Notes: generated from the letters alone by a model not told the origin. A DNA stretch of 64,000 bases from Bradyrhizobium sp. Ce-3 (GCF_022835695.1 NZ_BQUV01000011.1:62001-126000), one strand, 5' to 3'. Counted from the first letter of the stretch, positions 46,112-55,606 are shown. Translations and numbers: made by a program.

Positions 46112-47154
46112 TGCGATGCCCGTGCCGTCGCCGACTGGCGGTCGAGCCACGCCTGTGCCGCAGGAAAGCGCGCGAGACCGGGCACCGTTGCGCCGAGGTT
46201 GATCGATTTCCACTTCGGGTCGAAGCCCGGTGCCTGCAGCTTGTCGATCCGCGAGAACAGATGATCGACGAAGCGCGCAACACGCTCGAAGCGGTTGGAG
46301 TTGGCCGGCCAGTTGAAGGCGACGAGAGCGGTCGGCACGGCGAGGGTGGCCACGCGATCACCCTGCTTGATCAGATTCGGGTAATCGGCGGCATCGAGCG
46401 TTGACGGCAGATAATAGTCCTCGAACTTGCTGTCATAGGGGACCGGCAGGAACTTGAAGCCCGCGTCAAACTTGCCTTTGACAAAGGCATCGACCGGCTT
46501 CGAGGTAATGAAGACGACGGCCGCCATTTCGCCCTTCCGCATCTGCTCGAGCGCGACCTGGTGCGGAATGAACGTCTTCTCAACGTCGACACCGAGCCGG
46601 CTGAAGATCAGCGGCCCCGAATAGGATGCGGCGGTGCCCTGGCTGTTGAAGTTCACCTTCTTGCCGGCGAGGTCGGCCAGGCTCTTGATCTCCGGCCGGA
46701 CGAAGACATGCAGCTCGGACGGAAACAGATTCAGCACGTAGGTGATCCGCCGCTGGATGTCCGGCACCTGGCTCTTGTATTCCTCCAGCGCGTCGGAATT
46801 GATGATCGCAGCATCGATGCCGCGCAGATACAGCAGCGAGTTCAGGTTCTCCACGGGCCCGCGCGTCACCACCGGCAGCACGTGCAGATTGTCGCCGTCA
46901 TCGACCACGCGGGCCATCTCGGCGGCGAGGCGGATCGGCGCGCCCTCGAGCAGGCCGCCGGCGAGACCCACGGTCCAGGCATTGATGGCCAGAGCCTCGG
47001 GCCTGGGCTGGGGCGGCACGGTCCGGATCAGATGAGCCTTGTGCGGCCGGTCTTGTTGCGGCCGCGCGTCCGCCGGGGGCGGCGGTAGCGCCGGGAGCAA
47101 CGACATCAGGGCCGCCAGCAGCAACAGCCGGCACAATCCAGTCAACCTTTTCAT
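46108..47154 (-). CDS. orphan TAXI-type solute-binding protein
   Basis: 348 residues from the ATG at 47154 with AAGGAG at 10 bases. A signal peptide (LCRLLLLAALMSLLPALPPP) is followed by a TAXI domain: INAWTVGLAGGLLEGAPIRL, KKVNFNSQGTAASYSGPLIF and GEMAAVVFITSKPVDAFVKG. TAXI proteins normally feed TRAP permeases, but no TRAP permease gene is present. It is therefore either served by a distant permease or has a sensor role. It is the second gene of the four-gene cluster. Confidence 0.88.
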   Translation of the reverse strand: MKRLTGLCRLLLLAALMSLLPALPPPPADARPQQDRPHKAHLIRTVPPQPRPEALAINAWTVGLAGGLLEGAPIRLAAEMARVVDDGDNLHVLPVVTRGPVENLNSLLYLRGIDAAIINSDALEEYKSQVPDIQRRITYVLNLFPSELHVFVRPEIKSLADLAGKKVNFNSQGTAASYSGPLIFSRLGVDVEKTFIPHQVALEQMRKGEMAAVVFITSKPVDAFVKGKFDAGFKFLPVPYDSKFEDYYLPSTLDAADYPNLIKQGDRVATLAVPTALVAFNWPANSNRFERVARFVDHLFSRIDKLQAPGFDPKWKSINLGATVPGLARFPAAQAWLDRQSATARASQ

Positions 47155-47227
47155 CGGGCAACTCCTTTGCACGACATCCGTCAGCACGTTCGTTCTTGCT
47201 GCCATCCTGGCTGCAAGGATCGTTCGA

Positions 47228-49606
47228 TCAACGCAGCGCCTCGAACCGCGCCTTTGCCTCCTTGATTCCACCGGCCTGCGCCCTGGCGTAGAGATCGCGC
47301 GCCTTGGCTGCATCGCCGCGCGTTCCATACGTTCCCCAGTTCGAGAGGGTCAGCGGATCGTAGGTTTCCGCGAGCGCGAAGCTGGCCTGGGCACTGCCCG
47401 CCTCGGCGACCCGTTCCAGCACGCTCCGCGCACCACCGATATCTCCCCGCTCCAGCAGCAGCCGCGCCCGCGCCAGCAGTCTCGCCTCCTGCGCGCTGTC
47501 GTCGGGAACGACCTCGACATTGCCCGTGGTTCGCGGCGCTGCAGCCCGGACCTCGGTTGGCTTCGCCGGCGCACTGGCCGGCTCCTCCTGCACGGCCCGG
47601 CCAGCGTTGCCGGTGGTGGCCACCGCGACGGGCGGCACTTTTGCGGCGGCCGCAGCGACGTCGCGGCGTGCCAATGCAAGATCCCGCTCCAACTGTTCGG
47701 CCCTGCCGTGCTCCTTCTGCAGCAGGCCGCGCTGCTCGGCCGCGACCTTCTCCCCGGCTTGTTTCGCGTTGACGGCTTGCGCGTTCGCTGCGGCGACCCG
47801 CTCGGCCTGCGCATCGAGTTCGCGGCTCTTGGTTGCAAGATCACGCGCCAATTGTTCGGCCCGCTGCTGCTCGCGCTGCAGCGATTGCCGCAACTCGGCG
47901 GCTTCGGCTGACTCCGCCTTCTTGCGCTGTGCCGCCTCGTCGCCGGCCTTTGCCGCCTGGGCCTCGTAGGCGTAGACCTTGCTGCGCGCCGCTGCGAGAT
48001 CCTGCGCCAGTGCTTCGCCCCGCTCACGCTCCTTCTGCATCGATCGACGCAGTTCCGCAGCGCCGGCGTCCGTTGCCTGCTTCAGCTTGGCCAATTCGTC
48101 GCTCGCCTTGGCCGTCGCCGCTGACTGTATTTCGACGTCCCGGCGCGCCGCCGCGATGTCGAGTTCCAGCCGCGCCGCCCGCTCGTGCTCCTTCTCCAGC
48201 GACTTCTGCGAGTCCGCTACGCCACTTTGCGAGGCCTGTTTCAGCTTCGCCGTCTCATCGCTGGCCTTGGCCGCCAGTGCGGTTTGCGTTTCCACGTCGC
48301 GATGCGCCGACGCGAGGTCCTTCTCCAGTTTCGCGGCTCGCTCATGCTCCTGGGCCAGCGACTTCTGCACGTCCGACGCGCCGCCTTGCGAGGCCTGCTT
48401 CAGCTTCGCCGCTTCATCGCTGGCCTTGGCCGCCAGCGCGGTTTGCGTTTCCGCGTCACGACGTGCCGCCGCGAGGTCCTTCTCCAGCCGCGCCGCCCGC
48501 TCGCGCTCCTGGGTGAGCGACTTCTGCAGGTCCGCTGCGCCGCTTTGCGACGCCTGCTTCAGCTTCGCCGCCTCATCGCTGGCCTTGGCCGCCAGCGCGG
48601 TTTGTGTTTCCACGTCGCGACGCGACGCCGCGAGGTCCTTCTCCAGTTTCGCGGCGCGCTCCCGCTCCTGCCCCAGCGACTTCTGCATGTCCGCCGCGCC
48701 GCCTTGCGAGGCCTGCTTCAGCTTCGCCGCCTCATCGCCTGCTTTGGCCGCCAGCGCGGTTTGCGTCTCCACGTCACGACGCGCCGCCGCAAGGTCCTTC
48801 TCCAACTTCGTCGCCCGCTCGCGTTCTTGCCCCAGCGACTTCTGCAGGTCCGCCGCGCTGCCTTGCGACGCCTGCTTCAGCTTCGTCGCTTCATCGCCCG
48901 CCTTGGCCGCCAACGCTGTCTGCGTTTCCACGTCGCGACGCGACGCCGCGAGGTCCTTCTCCAGCTGCGCCGCCCGCTCGCGTTCCTGCCCCAGCGACTT
49001 CTGCACGTCCGCCGCGCCGCCTTGCGACGCCTGCTTCAGCTTCGCCGTCTCGTCGTTTGCCTTGACCAGCAGTGCGGCCAACTTGTCGACATCGAGGCGA
49101 GCAACCGCCAGCTCCTGCTCCAACTGCGCGGCTCGCCCACGCTCGTCTCGCAGCGACCGCTGCAAGTCCCCGGCGCTGCCTTGCGGCACCTCCTTCAGCG
49201 ACTTTCTGAGTTTTTCGGCTTCGCTCTGCAGAGCATTCTCGACCCGAACCGAATTCTCGCGTTCCTTGGTCAGCAAGCCCTGCAGCAATTCGATATCTTG
49301 CCGCGCTGTCGCGAGTTCGCGGGCGAGCCCTTCCGCGCTTTGCGCCTGGTCCTTGGCTGGACCGGCGTCACCCGCAGCGATCGTCTTGGCTTGTGCAAGC
49401 TGCGGGGGATTGCCGGCAATGCCGCTGGACTGCGCGCGCGCTCCGTCGCCCGTATCCGAAAGACACGTCAGCACAAGAGTTGCTGCGAACCATAGAGAAG
49501 CCGCCGGACGTATCGTCCCCGGCGAAGATGGCACCTGATCCGATTTGACGCGCAAGCCGGCACTCCGCGCGCCCAGTATCACCTGTCGCATGGTGATAAC
49601 GCCCAT
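47228..49606 (-). CDS. large coiled-coil protein with 53-residue tandem repeats and Sel1-like end
   Basis: 792 residues (ATG at 49606; a second ATG at 49591). A signal or membrane segment (AASLWFAATLVLTCLS) ends near ARAQ. From residue 150 to about 520 seven units start every 53 residues (150, 203, 256, 309, 362, 415, 468), typed KSLGQERERAAQLEKDLA plus VETQTALAAKAGDEA. Most of the chain should be a long coiled coil. The last 80 residues (RLLLERGDIGGARSVLERVA; ARDLYARAQAGGIKEAKARF) look like Sel1/TPR helices. It heads the four-gene cluster and presumably sits in the envelope. Confidence 0.88.
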   Translation of the reverse strand: MGVITMRQVILGARSAGLRVKSDQVPSSPGTIRPAASLWFAATLVLTCLSDTGDGARAQSSGIAGNPPQLAQAKTIAAGDAGPAKDQAQSAEGLARELATARQDIELLQGLLTKERENSVRVENALQSEAEKLRKSLKEVPQGSAGDLQRSLRDERGRAAQLEQELAVARLDVDKLAALLVKANDETAKLKQASQGGAADVQKSLGQERERAAQLEKDLAASRRDVETQTALAAKAGDEATKLKQASQGSAADLQKSLGQERERATKLEKDLAAARRDVETQTALAAKAGDEAAKLKQASQGGAADMQKSLGQERERAAKLEKDLAASRRDVETQTALAAKASDEAAKLKQASQSGAADLQKSLTQERERAARLEKDLAAARRDAETQTALAAKASDEAAKLKQASQGGASDVQKSLAQEHERAAKLEKDLASAHRDVETQTALAAKASDETAKLKQASQSGVADSQKSLEKEHERAARLELDIAAARRDVEIQSAATAKASDELAKLKQATDAGAAELRRSMQKERERGEALAQDLAAARSKVYAYEAQAAKAGDEAAQRKKAESAEAAELRQSLQREQQRAEQLARDLATKSRELDAQAERVAAANAQAVNAKQAGEKVAAEQRGLLQKEHGRAEQLERDLALARRDVAAAAAKVPPVAVATTGNAGRAVQEEPASAPAKPTEVRAAAPRTTGNVEVVPDDSAQEARLLARARLLLERGDIGGARSVLERVAEAGSAQASFALAETYDPLTLSNWGTYGTRGDAAKARDLYARAQAGGIKEAKARFEALR
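48206..49000 (-). repeat. tandem 159-base DNA repeats inside the coiled-coil gene
   Basis: Five well-conserved consecutive copies of a 159-base unit (residues 203-467 of the protein), with weaker copies on each side across 48047-49159. Units share stretches such as GCCTGCTTCAGCTTCGCCG on the plus strand. The exact period of 159 bases shows in-frame duplication. Confidence 0.9.
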
Positions 49607-49763
49607 TCTGATGCGGTATCATAGGGCTCACCGGCTCACGGATACTATGCCCCGCATGGATTACCCCAACCGCGCGGCATTAGGACGAGTCTGGGGACGA
49701 GGCTTGGGGCGAGGCTGACGGGATCGGGCTCAGGTGCGCCCGGCGCGACGGCGCGAGCCGCAC

Positions 49764-50657
49764 TCACACCGGCCGTTCGCCCTTCACGGTGACGCGGGTG
49801 CCGGAGCGGGTGTGCGGCCAGTAATCCCACATCGCGCGATGCTGGGCGCAGCGATTGTCCCAGAACGCGATCGCGTTCTCGCTCCAGCGGAAGCGGCACT
49901 GGAACAGCGGGTTCTCGGCATGCTGGTAGAGATAGGCGAGCATCGCGTCGCTCTCGTCGCGCGGGATGCCGACGATGAAGCGGGTGAAGCCGCGATTGAC
50001 GTAGAGCGACTTCTTGCCGGTCACCGGATGGGTGCGGACCACCGGATGCTCGGCGCGGGGATATTCGCGTTTGTCGGCGACGCCGTAATTGGCGTACAGG
50101 CCGCGATAAGTCTGCTCGCCGTCATGCAGCGCGGTCATGCCGTCGAGATAGGCCTTCATGCGATCCGACAGCGCCTCATAGGCGGCGTACATGTTGGCGA
50201 ACAGCGTGTCGCCGCCGCGCGGCGGGCACTGCTTGATGTAGAGGATCGAGCCCATCGGCGGCTCGAGGTCGCAGGACACGTCGGTGTGCCAGCCCTCGCC
50301 ATTGGCGCGCGGTGAGTCCTTGTCGGCATGGATCTTCATCAGCGCCGGATCGCCCTCATTGGGCGCGACGGGGTGCACGTGCAGCTCGCCGAACTTGCGG
50401 CCGAAGGCGAGATGCTGGTCCGGGCTGATGTGCTGGTCTCGGAAGAAGATGACGAGGTTTTCGGCGAGCGCGCGATGGATCTCGTCCATCTGGCGGTTGG
50501 AGCGCGCATCGTCGCCGACCAGCCTGCCGATATCGACGCCGGAGATTTCCGCACCGATGATCGGCGTCAGCTTCTCGACGGCGATGGTCTCATAGGGCTC
50601 GGATTGGTCGGCGAGGTGGCGGTAGCGCGGACCCTGCTTGCCGGACAGCGAGCTCAT
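49764..50657 (-). CDS. TauD/TfdA-family 2-oxoglutarate-dependent dioxygenase
   Basis: 297 residues from the ATG at 50657 (GGGAG upstream). The iron facial triad is visible as His and Asp in GWHTDVSCD and the distal His in RCAQHRAMWDYWPHTR, where the Arg of HTRSGTRVT binds 2-oxoglutarate. The family removes sulfonates (taurine) or attacks aryloxy or sulfate esters; the substrate here is not determined. No sulfonate transporter is nearby. Confidence 0.93.
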   Translation of the reverse strand: MSSLSGKQGPRYRHLADQSEPYETIAVEKLTPIIGAEISGVDIGRLVGDDARSNRQMDEIHRALAENLVIFFRDQHISPDQHLAFGRKFGELHVHPVAPNEGDPALMKIHADKDSPRANGEGWHTDVSCDLEPPMGSILYIKQCPPRGGDTLFANMYAAYEALSDRMKAYLDGMTALHDGEQTYRGLYANYGVADKREYPRAEHPVVRTHPVTGKKSLYVNRGFTRFIVGIPRDESDAMLAYLYQHAENPLFQCRFRWSENAIAFWDNRCAQHRAMWDYWPHTRSGTRVTVKGERPV

Positions 50658-50736
50658 GGGCGGTCTCCCGATCGTTCTTGATTGGAGCCATGGTAGCGCG
50701 CATCGGCAGAAGCGCAATCCGCGCCACAAACATACC

Positions 50737-50870
50737 CGTCGTCCCGGACAAGCGCAGCGCAGATCCGGGACCCATAACCACAGGATTTTGTTTTGCGAAG
50801 ACTGGTCACCCACATCTCGCGCCACAACCACCGCCGGTGGTTATGGGTCCCTGCTTTCGCAGGGACGACG
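50737..50870. repeat. intergenic inverted repeat, family D
   Basis: Starts CGTCGTCCCGGACAAGCGCA, continues CCGGGACCCATAACCACAGG, and closes CGGTGGTTATGGGTCCCTG and AGGGACGACG. Full two-arm copy as at 53348-53471. Confidence 0.85.
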
Positions 50871-50899
50871 ATTGAATGTGGGTGACGAGCGGAGTGCAG

Positions 50900-52189
50900 T
50901 TACTCCGCGGCGCCCGCCGTCTCCGGCACCTTGGCGCCGGCGCCGTATTTCTGGTCGATATAGTCGATCACCAGCGCCTTGAAGTCGGCGGCGATGCCCG
51001 GACCGCGCAGGGTGCGGAACTTCTTGCCGTCGACGAACACGGGCGCGGCCGGTGCTTCGCCGGTGCCGGGCAGCGAGATGCCGATATTGGCGTGCTTGGA
51101 TTCACCGGGGCCGTTGACGATGCAGCCCATGACCGCGACGTTGAGCTCTTCGACGCCCGGATACCTGGTCTTCCAGGCCGGCATCTCGTCGCGGATGAAA
51201 TCCTGGATCGAGCGCGCCAGCTCCTGGAACGTGGTCGAGGTGGTGCGGCCGCAGCCCGGGCAGGCCGCGACCAGCGGCACGAAGGTCCGGAAGCCCATGG
51301 TCTGCAGCAATTCCTGCGCGACCTGCACTTCCAGCGTGCGATCGCCGCCGGGCTCTGGCGTCAGCGAGATACGGATGGTATCGCCGATGCCCTGCTGCAG
51401 CAGGATGCCAAGCGCAGCCGAGGAGGCCACGATGCCCTTCGAGCCCATGCCGGCCTCGGTGAGGCCGAGATGGATCGCGTAATCCGAGCGGCGCACGACT
51501 TCCTGATAGACCGCGATCAGGTCCTGCACGGCCGACACCTTGGCCGACAGGATGATCTTGTTCTTCGGCATGCCGAGCTCTTGCGCGCGCGCCGCCGACA
51601 GCAGCGCCGACTGCACCATCGCCTCGCGCGTCACCGCACGCGCGTCGCGCGGATTGGCCGACGCCGTGTTCTCGTCCATCAGCTTGGTGAGCAGCTCCTG
51701 GTCGAGCGAGCCCCAATTGGCGCCGATGCGCACCGGCTTGTTGTTCTTGTTGGCGATCTCGATGATGTCGGCGAACTGGGTGTCGCGCTTGTTCTTGAAG
51801 CCGACATTGCCGGGATTGATGCGGTACTTGTCGAGCGCCTCGGCGCAGGCCGGATACTCGGCGAGCAGCTTGTGGCCGATATAATGGAAGTCGCCGATCA
51901 GCGGCGTCGTGATGCCGCGCTTGCGCAGGCCGTCACGGATATGCGGCACGGCGGCCGCGGCTTCCTCGCGGTCGACGGTGATGCGCACCATCTCGGAGCC
52001 GGCGCGGGAGAGCGCGGCGACCTGGGCGATGGTGCCATCGACGTCGGCGGTGTCGGTGTTGGTCATCGACTGCACGACGATCGGCGCGCCGCCGCCAACG
52101 GCGACGTTGCCGACCATGACCTGCGTGGTTTTGTGCCGTGCTGCGGGACCGGCGACGTCGTCTTGCAGCAAAATCTCGGGCTTGTTCAT
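50900..52189 (-). CDS. ispG: 4-hydroxy-3-methylbut-2-enyl-diphosphate synthase
   Basis: 429 residues from the ATG at 52189 ([14 protein letters not shown]); an ATG at 52219 is also in frame. It carries [20 protein letters not shown] at the start and the [4Fe-4S] ligands in [10 protein letters not shown] and [19 protein letters not shown]. It catalyses the penultimate step of the methylerythritol-phosphate isoprenoid pathway. Divergent from the sulfurtransferase gene; the 259-base gap contains an 8-pair hairpin. Confidence 0.96.
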   Translation of the reverse strand: MNKPEILLQDDVAGPAARHKTTQVMVGNVAVGGGAPIVVQSMTNTDTADVDGTIAQVAALSRAGSEMVRITVDREEAAAAVPHIRDGLRKRGITTPLIGDFHYIGHKLLAEYPACAEALDKYRINPGNVGFKNKRDTQFADIIEIANKNNKPVRIGANWGSLDQELLTKLMDENTASANPRDARAVTREAMVQSALLSAARAQELGMPKNKIILSAKVSAVQDLIAVYQEVVRRSDYAIHLGLTEAGMGSKGIVASSAALGILLQQGIGDTIRISLTPEPGGDRTLEVQVAQELLQTMGFRTFVPLVAACPGCGRTTSTTFQELARSIQDFIRDEMPAWKTRYPGVEELNVAVMGCIVNGPGESKHANIGISLPGTGEAPAAPVFVDGKKFRTLRGPGIAADFKALVIDYIDQKYGAGAKVPETAGAAE

Positions 52190-52317
52190 GGCGTCTCGAA
52201 TATCAGGTTTTGGTGACATTCACCAAGGGGGCGATGGGCCTCGCGCAAGGCGGGCCAAACGGTGATGTTTCGGAGTGAATTCAACAGCTTATGGCGCCGA
52301 TTGAGGCCAAACGCAAG

Positions 52318-52340
52318 CCATGCAGCGGCGTCCTGCATGG
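52318..52340. other. perfect hairpin between ispG and the sulfurtransferase gene
   Basis: CCATGCAG-CGGCGTC-CTGCATGG, an 8-pair stem with a 7-base loop. It may be an operator for one of the divergent genes. No more can be said. Confidence 0.35.
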
Positions 52341-52448
52341 ACAGCTATATTGGGCCGAATTGGGGTGAATCAAAGGGCAAAGTGACGGCTTTTCATGTGA
52401 CTTGGCGCATCTTAGCATCCCGTTAAACACAGACCGGGAGGGCGTGAC

Positions 52449-53324
52449 ATGGCCGGCCATAGCGAGCTGATCACCACGGCGGAACTCGCCGACATCCTGA
52501 CCCGGCCGGATCTCCGCCTGTTCGATTGCACGACCTATCTGGAGCCGGCCCCTGCGGGGAGCAACATTCCCTATGTCGTCGTCTCCGGCCGCCAGACCTT
52601 CGAGGCCGGCCATATCCCGGGCGCCAATTTCCTGGATTTGCAGGCCGAATTCTCCGATCCCCATACCGACCTCCGCTTCATGATGCCGCCGACGGCGCAG
52701 CTCGAGGCCGCGTTCGGCCGCCACGGCATCTCGGCCAACAGCCGCGTAGTGCTGTATTCGATCGGGACTGCGATGTGGGCGACGCGGTTCTGGTGGATGC
52801 TGCGCTCGCTCGGCTTCGAGGGTGCCGCGGTGCTCGACGGTGGCATCGACAAATGGACCGCCGAGGCCCGCGACATCGAGACCGGGCTTGCCGGCGGCTA
52901 TCCGCCGGCCACCTTTCCGGCGCGGCCGCGAGAGGGGATGTTCGTCGACAAGCATGACGTGCTCGCCGCGACCACCGAGGGCGACACCGTCATCGTCAAT
53001 GCGCTCGGTCCGCAGTTCTACAGGGGACTCGAACCAAGCCGCTACGGCCGGCCCGGCCGCATCCCCGGCAGCGTCAGCGTGCCGGCGGCAAGCTTGATCG
53101 ATCCGAAGGCCAAGACGTTCGTGCCGCTGGATGAAGCCGAAGCCACCTTCGCCGCGCAGGGCATCACCAAGGACAAGCGCGTCGTCGCCTATTGCGGCGG
53201 CGGCATCTCCGCGACCATCGACCTGTTCCAGCTGCACCGGCTCGGCTACGACAATCTCACGCTCTATGACGGCTCGATGGGCGAATGGGCGAAGGACGCG
53301 GAGTTGCCGATCGAGACGGGGTAG
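52449..53324 (+). CDS. sseA: sulfurtransferase (tandem rhodanese, SseA type)
   Basis: 291 residues with two rhodanese domains. The C-terminal domain holds the catalytic Cys in VAYCGGGISATI; the N-terminal domain (SIGTAMWATRFWWMLRSLGF) has lost it, as is normal. It transfers sulfur from 3-mercaptopyruvate or thiosulfate to an acceptor; CGGGIS does not settle which. GGGAGGG stands just before the ATG. Confidence 0.93.
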   Translation: MAGHSELITTAELADILTRPDLRLFDCTTYLEPAPAGSNIPYVVVSGRQTFEAGHIPGANFLDLQAEFSDPHTDLRFMMPPTAQLEAAFGRHGISANSRVVLYSIGTAMWATRFWWMLRSLGFEGAAVLDGGIDKWTAEARDIETGLAGGYPPATFPARPREGMFVDKHDVLAATTEGDTVIVNALGPQFYRGLEPSRYGRPGRIPGSVSVPAASLIDPKAKTFVPLDEAEATFAAQGITKDKRVVAYCGGGISATIDLFQLHRLGYDNLTLYDGSMGEWAKDAELPIETG

Positions 53325-53347
53325 TGGGCCACGACAGCTCTCTCCTC

Positions 53348-53471
53348 ACGTCGTCCCGGCGCAGGCCGGGACCCATAACCACAGGATTGGATTGGTGAGG
53401 AAAGCTGTGGCCCCGGCGTCGCGCAACAATCACCTACGGTGGCTATGGGTCCCGGCCTGCGCCGGGACGAC
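53348..53471. repeat. intergenic inverted repeat, family D
   Basis: CGTCGTCCCGGCGCAGGCCGG at the left, GGGACCCATAACCACAGG next, and GGCTATGGGTCCCGGCCTGC plus GCCGGGACGAC at the right. It follows the sulfurtransferase gene and may end its transcription. Confidence 0.85.
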
Positions 53472-53546
53472 ACTGAATTCGTTGCGCCACTTGTGAGTCA
53501 AACATCCGCATTCTCGCGACAATGAATTGTCCGGGTCTCGAGACGG

Positions 53547-53735
53547 TCAAGCCGGCTTCTTGACGATCTCAAATCCTCTGGCCGCCAATTCCTTCAAAAT
53601 GCTCCTTGCCAGATGGGAGCACTCATCCGGCTTGATCCAGCACGAGCTGCGCCAGTCCGGATCATCCTCTCTGGAATATGCGGTGAATGCGGACCGGATT
53701 CCGGCTTCGATTGCATCGGTGGCATCGATTCGCAT
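53547..53735 (-). CDS. small hypothetical protein
   Basis: 62 residues, preceded by GGAGG at a good distance from the ATG. The sequence (MRIDATDAIEAGIRSAFTAY; then HLARSILKELAARGFEIVKK) is a compact amphipathic protein with no signal or membrane segment. It resembles small uncharacterised proteins common in Bradyrhizobium. No function is assigned. Confidence 0.65.
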   Translation of the reverse strand: MRIDATDAIEAGIRSAFTAYSREDDPDWRSSCWIKPDECSHLARSILKELAARGFEIVKKPA

Positions 53736-53841
53736 CAGCGCGCCTCCACGGCATCTCTCGCGTCGGAGGCTTCACGGATCGTTGGTGACCGTGTTGATGT
53801 AGATCAATATCGGACCGCGGGCTTCGCCTTGCGGGCGTGGC

Positions 53842-54798
53842 TCACGCCGGCACGTTCGGGTCCGGCGTCACCTTCGGGTCGGGTTTGTTGACGAGATAGA
53901 GCCCCGCGATCACGAACAGCGCGGCGACGCCGAATACCGGGGTCAGCGTGTCGTGCATGATGAAATAGGCCGCGACCACGCCGAACAGCGGCGTGACGAA
54001 GGTGAAGGCCGACAGCTTGCTCGCCGAATAGGTCTTCACCATCGCAAACCAGATCACGAAGGTGCAGCCCACCACCCAGACCGCCTGATAGGCGAGCAGC
54101 GAGATCGACAGCGCGCTCGGCACATGCTCGATGCGCTCGCCCGCGATCCAGGCAGCGAGGCCGAGGATCGGAATCGAGATCGCGACCTGGTAGCCGAGCG
54201 CCTTTTCCGGCGCCGCCTTGCGCAGGCTGGTGCCCTTGGCGACCAGCGTGGTTGCCGCCCATAGCGCGCCGCCGCCGACCACCATGAGGTCGCCGAGCAG
54301 CACCCTGGCATCGACGTTGGGCTGCGGCACGCCGATCGCAAGCGCGACGCCGGCGAAGCTCAGCGCCAGTCCGCTCCACTGCACGGTGGAGAGACGCTCA
54401 CCGAGGAACTGGTGCGAGCCGAGCGCGACGAAGAACGGCGCGGTGTAGAGAAAGACCGAGGCGCGCGAGGCCGAGGTGAAGACGAGGCCGGTGAAGATCA
54501 GCACGAACTCGCAGCCGAACATCAGGCCGGCGATGATGCCGGGGACGAGCGTGCCGTCGCGTTCGAAGAACTTGACGCCGCGCAGCCAGCCGACGAGCAG
54601 CATCACCGGCAGCGCGCCCGAGGAGCGGATCAACGCCTGCAGCATCGGCGGCACGTCGGGCAGCGCGAGCTTGACCGCGAGCTGGTTGAAGCCCCAGCTC
54701 ACGCACAGCATCAGCATCAATGCGATGGCGCCGGGCGGCAGCCCATGGCCGACGCTGACGGGCCTCGAAACGCTGGCGGAGATCGCTTGGGTCGACAT
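53842..54798 (-). CDS. EamA-family (DMT superfamily) transporter
   Basis: 318 residues. About ten helices in two EamA repeats, with AIALMLMLCVSWGFNQLAVK, LVFTSASRASVFLYTAPFFV and the second-repeat motif SAFTFVTPLFGVVAAYFIMH. It exports an unknown solute. The ATG at 54798 has a moderate upstream purine run. This is the fourth EamA gene in the window. Confidence 0.9.
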   Translation of the reverse strand: MSTQAISASVSRPVSVGHGLPPGAIALMLMLCVSWGFNQLAVKLALPDVPPMLQALIRSSGALPVMLLVGWLRGVKFFERDGTLVPGIIAGLMFGCEFVLIFTGLVFTSASRASVFLYTAPFFVALGSHQFLGERLSTVQWSGLALSFAGVALAIGVPQPNVDARVLLGDLMVVGGGALWAATTLVAKGTSLRKAAPEKALGYQVAISIPILGLAAWIAGERIEHVPSALSISLLAYQAVWVVGCTFVIWFAMVKTYSASKLSAFTFVTPLFGVVAAYFIMHDTLTPVFGVAALFVIAGLYLVNKPDPKVTPDPNVPA

Positions 54799-54855
54799 GT
54801 TTCCTCGCGGACCGGCTTGCTGCCGTTGTTGTTCTAGCGGATGCTCATTTGCTGC

Positions 54856-55028
54856 CCACCCTCCCCTGGAGGGGGAGGGTCGGTGCGCATGGAGCGCAGC
54901 GAAATGTGCACCGGGGTGGGGTGATCTCTCCTCACGGACGGCTTCCGATACGATAGACCGTCACCCCACCCCGACACACATTTCGCTGCGCTCAACGTGT
55001 GTCGACCCTCCCCCTCCAGGGGAGGGTG
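54856..55028. repeat. long intergenic inverted repeat, family E
   Basis: Left arm CCACCCTCCCCTGGAGGGGG and right arm CCCTCCCCCTCCAGGGGAGG, each itself a hairpin, joined by CACCGGGGTGGGGTGA and TCACCCCACCCCGACACA. This fills most of the 322-base gap 54799-55120 between an EamA gene and the Zur-type gene; I see no gene in it. A solo arm occurs at 18278-18301. Confidence 0.85.
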
Positions 55029-55120
55029 TAAGGGGGAACTTGCCTCCAACATCATTGCGAGCTGATGGCTTCGTCGCTTCGATCCGCGCACTGACGGAGA
55101 AGTGTCGCGGACAAGAACAA

Positions 55121-55606
55121 TCATTTCTGGCAATGCGCGCAGGTGCCGGCGATCTCGACCACGGAGAGCTTCGGGATGAAGCCCGAGGCCCGCGCCGCCG
55201 CGGTCAGGCTTTGCGCGACGGGGGCGGCGGGGATTTCGCCGACCGAGCCGCAATGGTCGCAGATCAAAAACGCTACCATCGAGGTCTCGTCATGGTCGTG
55301 GGCGCAGGCGAGGAAGGCGTTGCGGCTCTCGATGCGATGCACGAGGCCGTTCTCCATCAGGAAGTCGAGCGCGCGATAGACGGTAATCGGTGCCGGCCGC
55401 GGCATGGTCTTGGCCAGCTCGTCGATCACCTCATAGGCGCCGAGCGGGCGATGGCTCGACAGCAGCGCCTGCAGCACCTGACGCCGGATCGGGGTGAATT
55501 TCTGGCCACGGCGCGCACACACCTGCTCGGCATGCGCCATCGCGTCCGCGGCGCAGCGGCCGTGATCGTGGTCGGGGGCGGGAAATGTCGGCTTGGCCAG
55601 GCTCAT
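55121..55606 (-). CDS. zur: Fur-family regulator, Zur type
   Basis: 161 residues from the ATG at 55606. The winged helix is KFTPIRRQVLQALLSSHRPL with PAPITVYRALDFLMENGLVH; the zinc and metal part has HDHDETSMVAFLICDHCG and the C-terminal CAHC pair. The Cys-X2-Cys pairs and His-rich loop fit Zur, the zinc uptake regulator. No znu transporter is adjacent, so the assignment to Zur over other Fur members is moderate. Confidence 0.85.
   Translation of the reverse strand: MSLAKPTFPAPDHDHGRCAADAMAHAEQVCARRGQKFTPIRRQVLQALLSSHRPLGAYEVIDELAKTMPRPAPITVYRALDFLMENGLVHRIESRNAFLACAHDHDETSMVAFLICDHCGSVGEIPAAPVAQSLTAAARASGFIPKLSVVEIAGTCAHCQK

Noticed and set aside
48047-49159. Regular repeats considered as a CRISPR array
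   Set aside because: The unit is 159 bases, coding, without spacers of unrelated sequence.
47979-49538. 519-residue plus-strand frame with Ser/Ala/Cys repeats
   Set aside because: Shadow of the coiled-coil repeat gene; its periodicity only mirrors the 159-base repeat of the real minus-strand gene.
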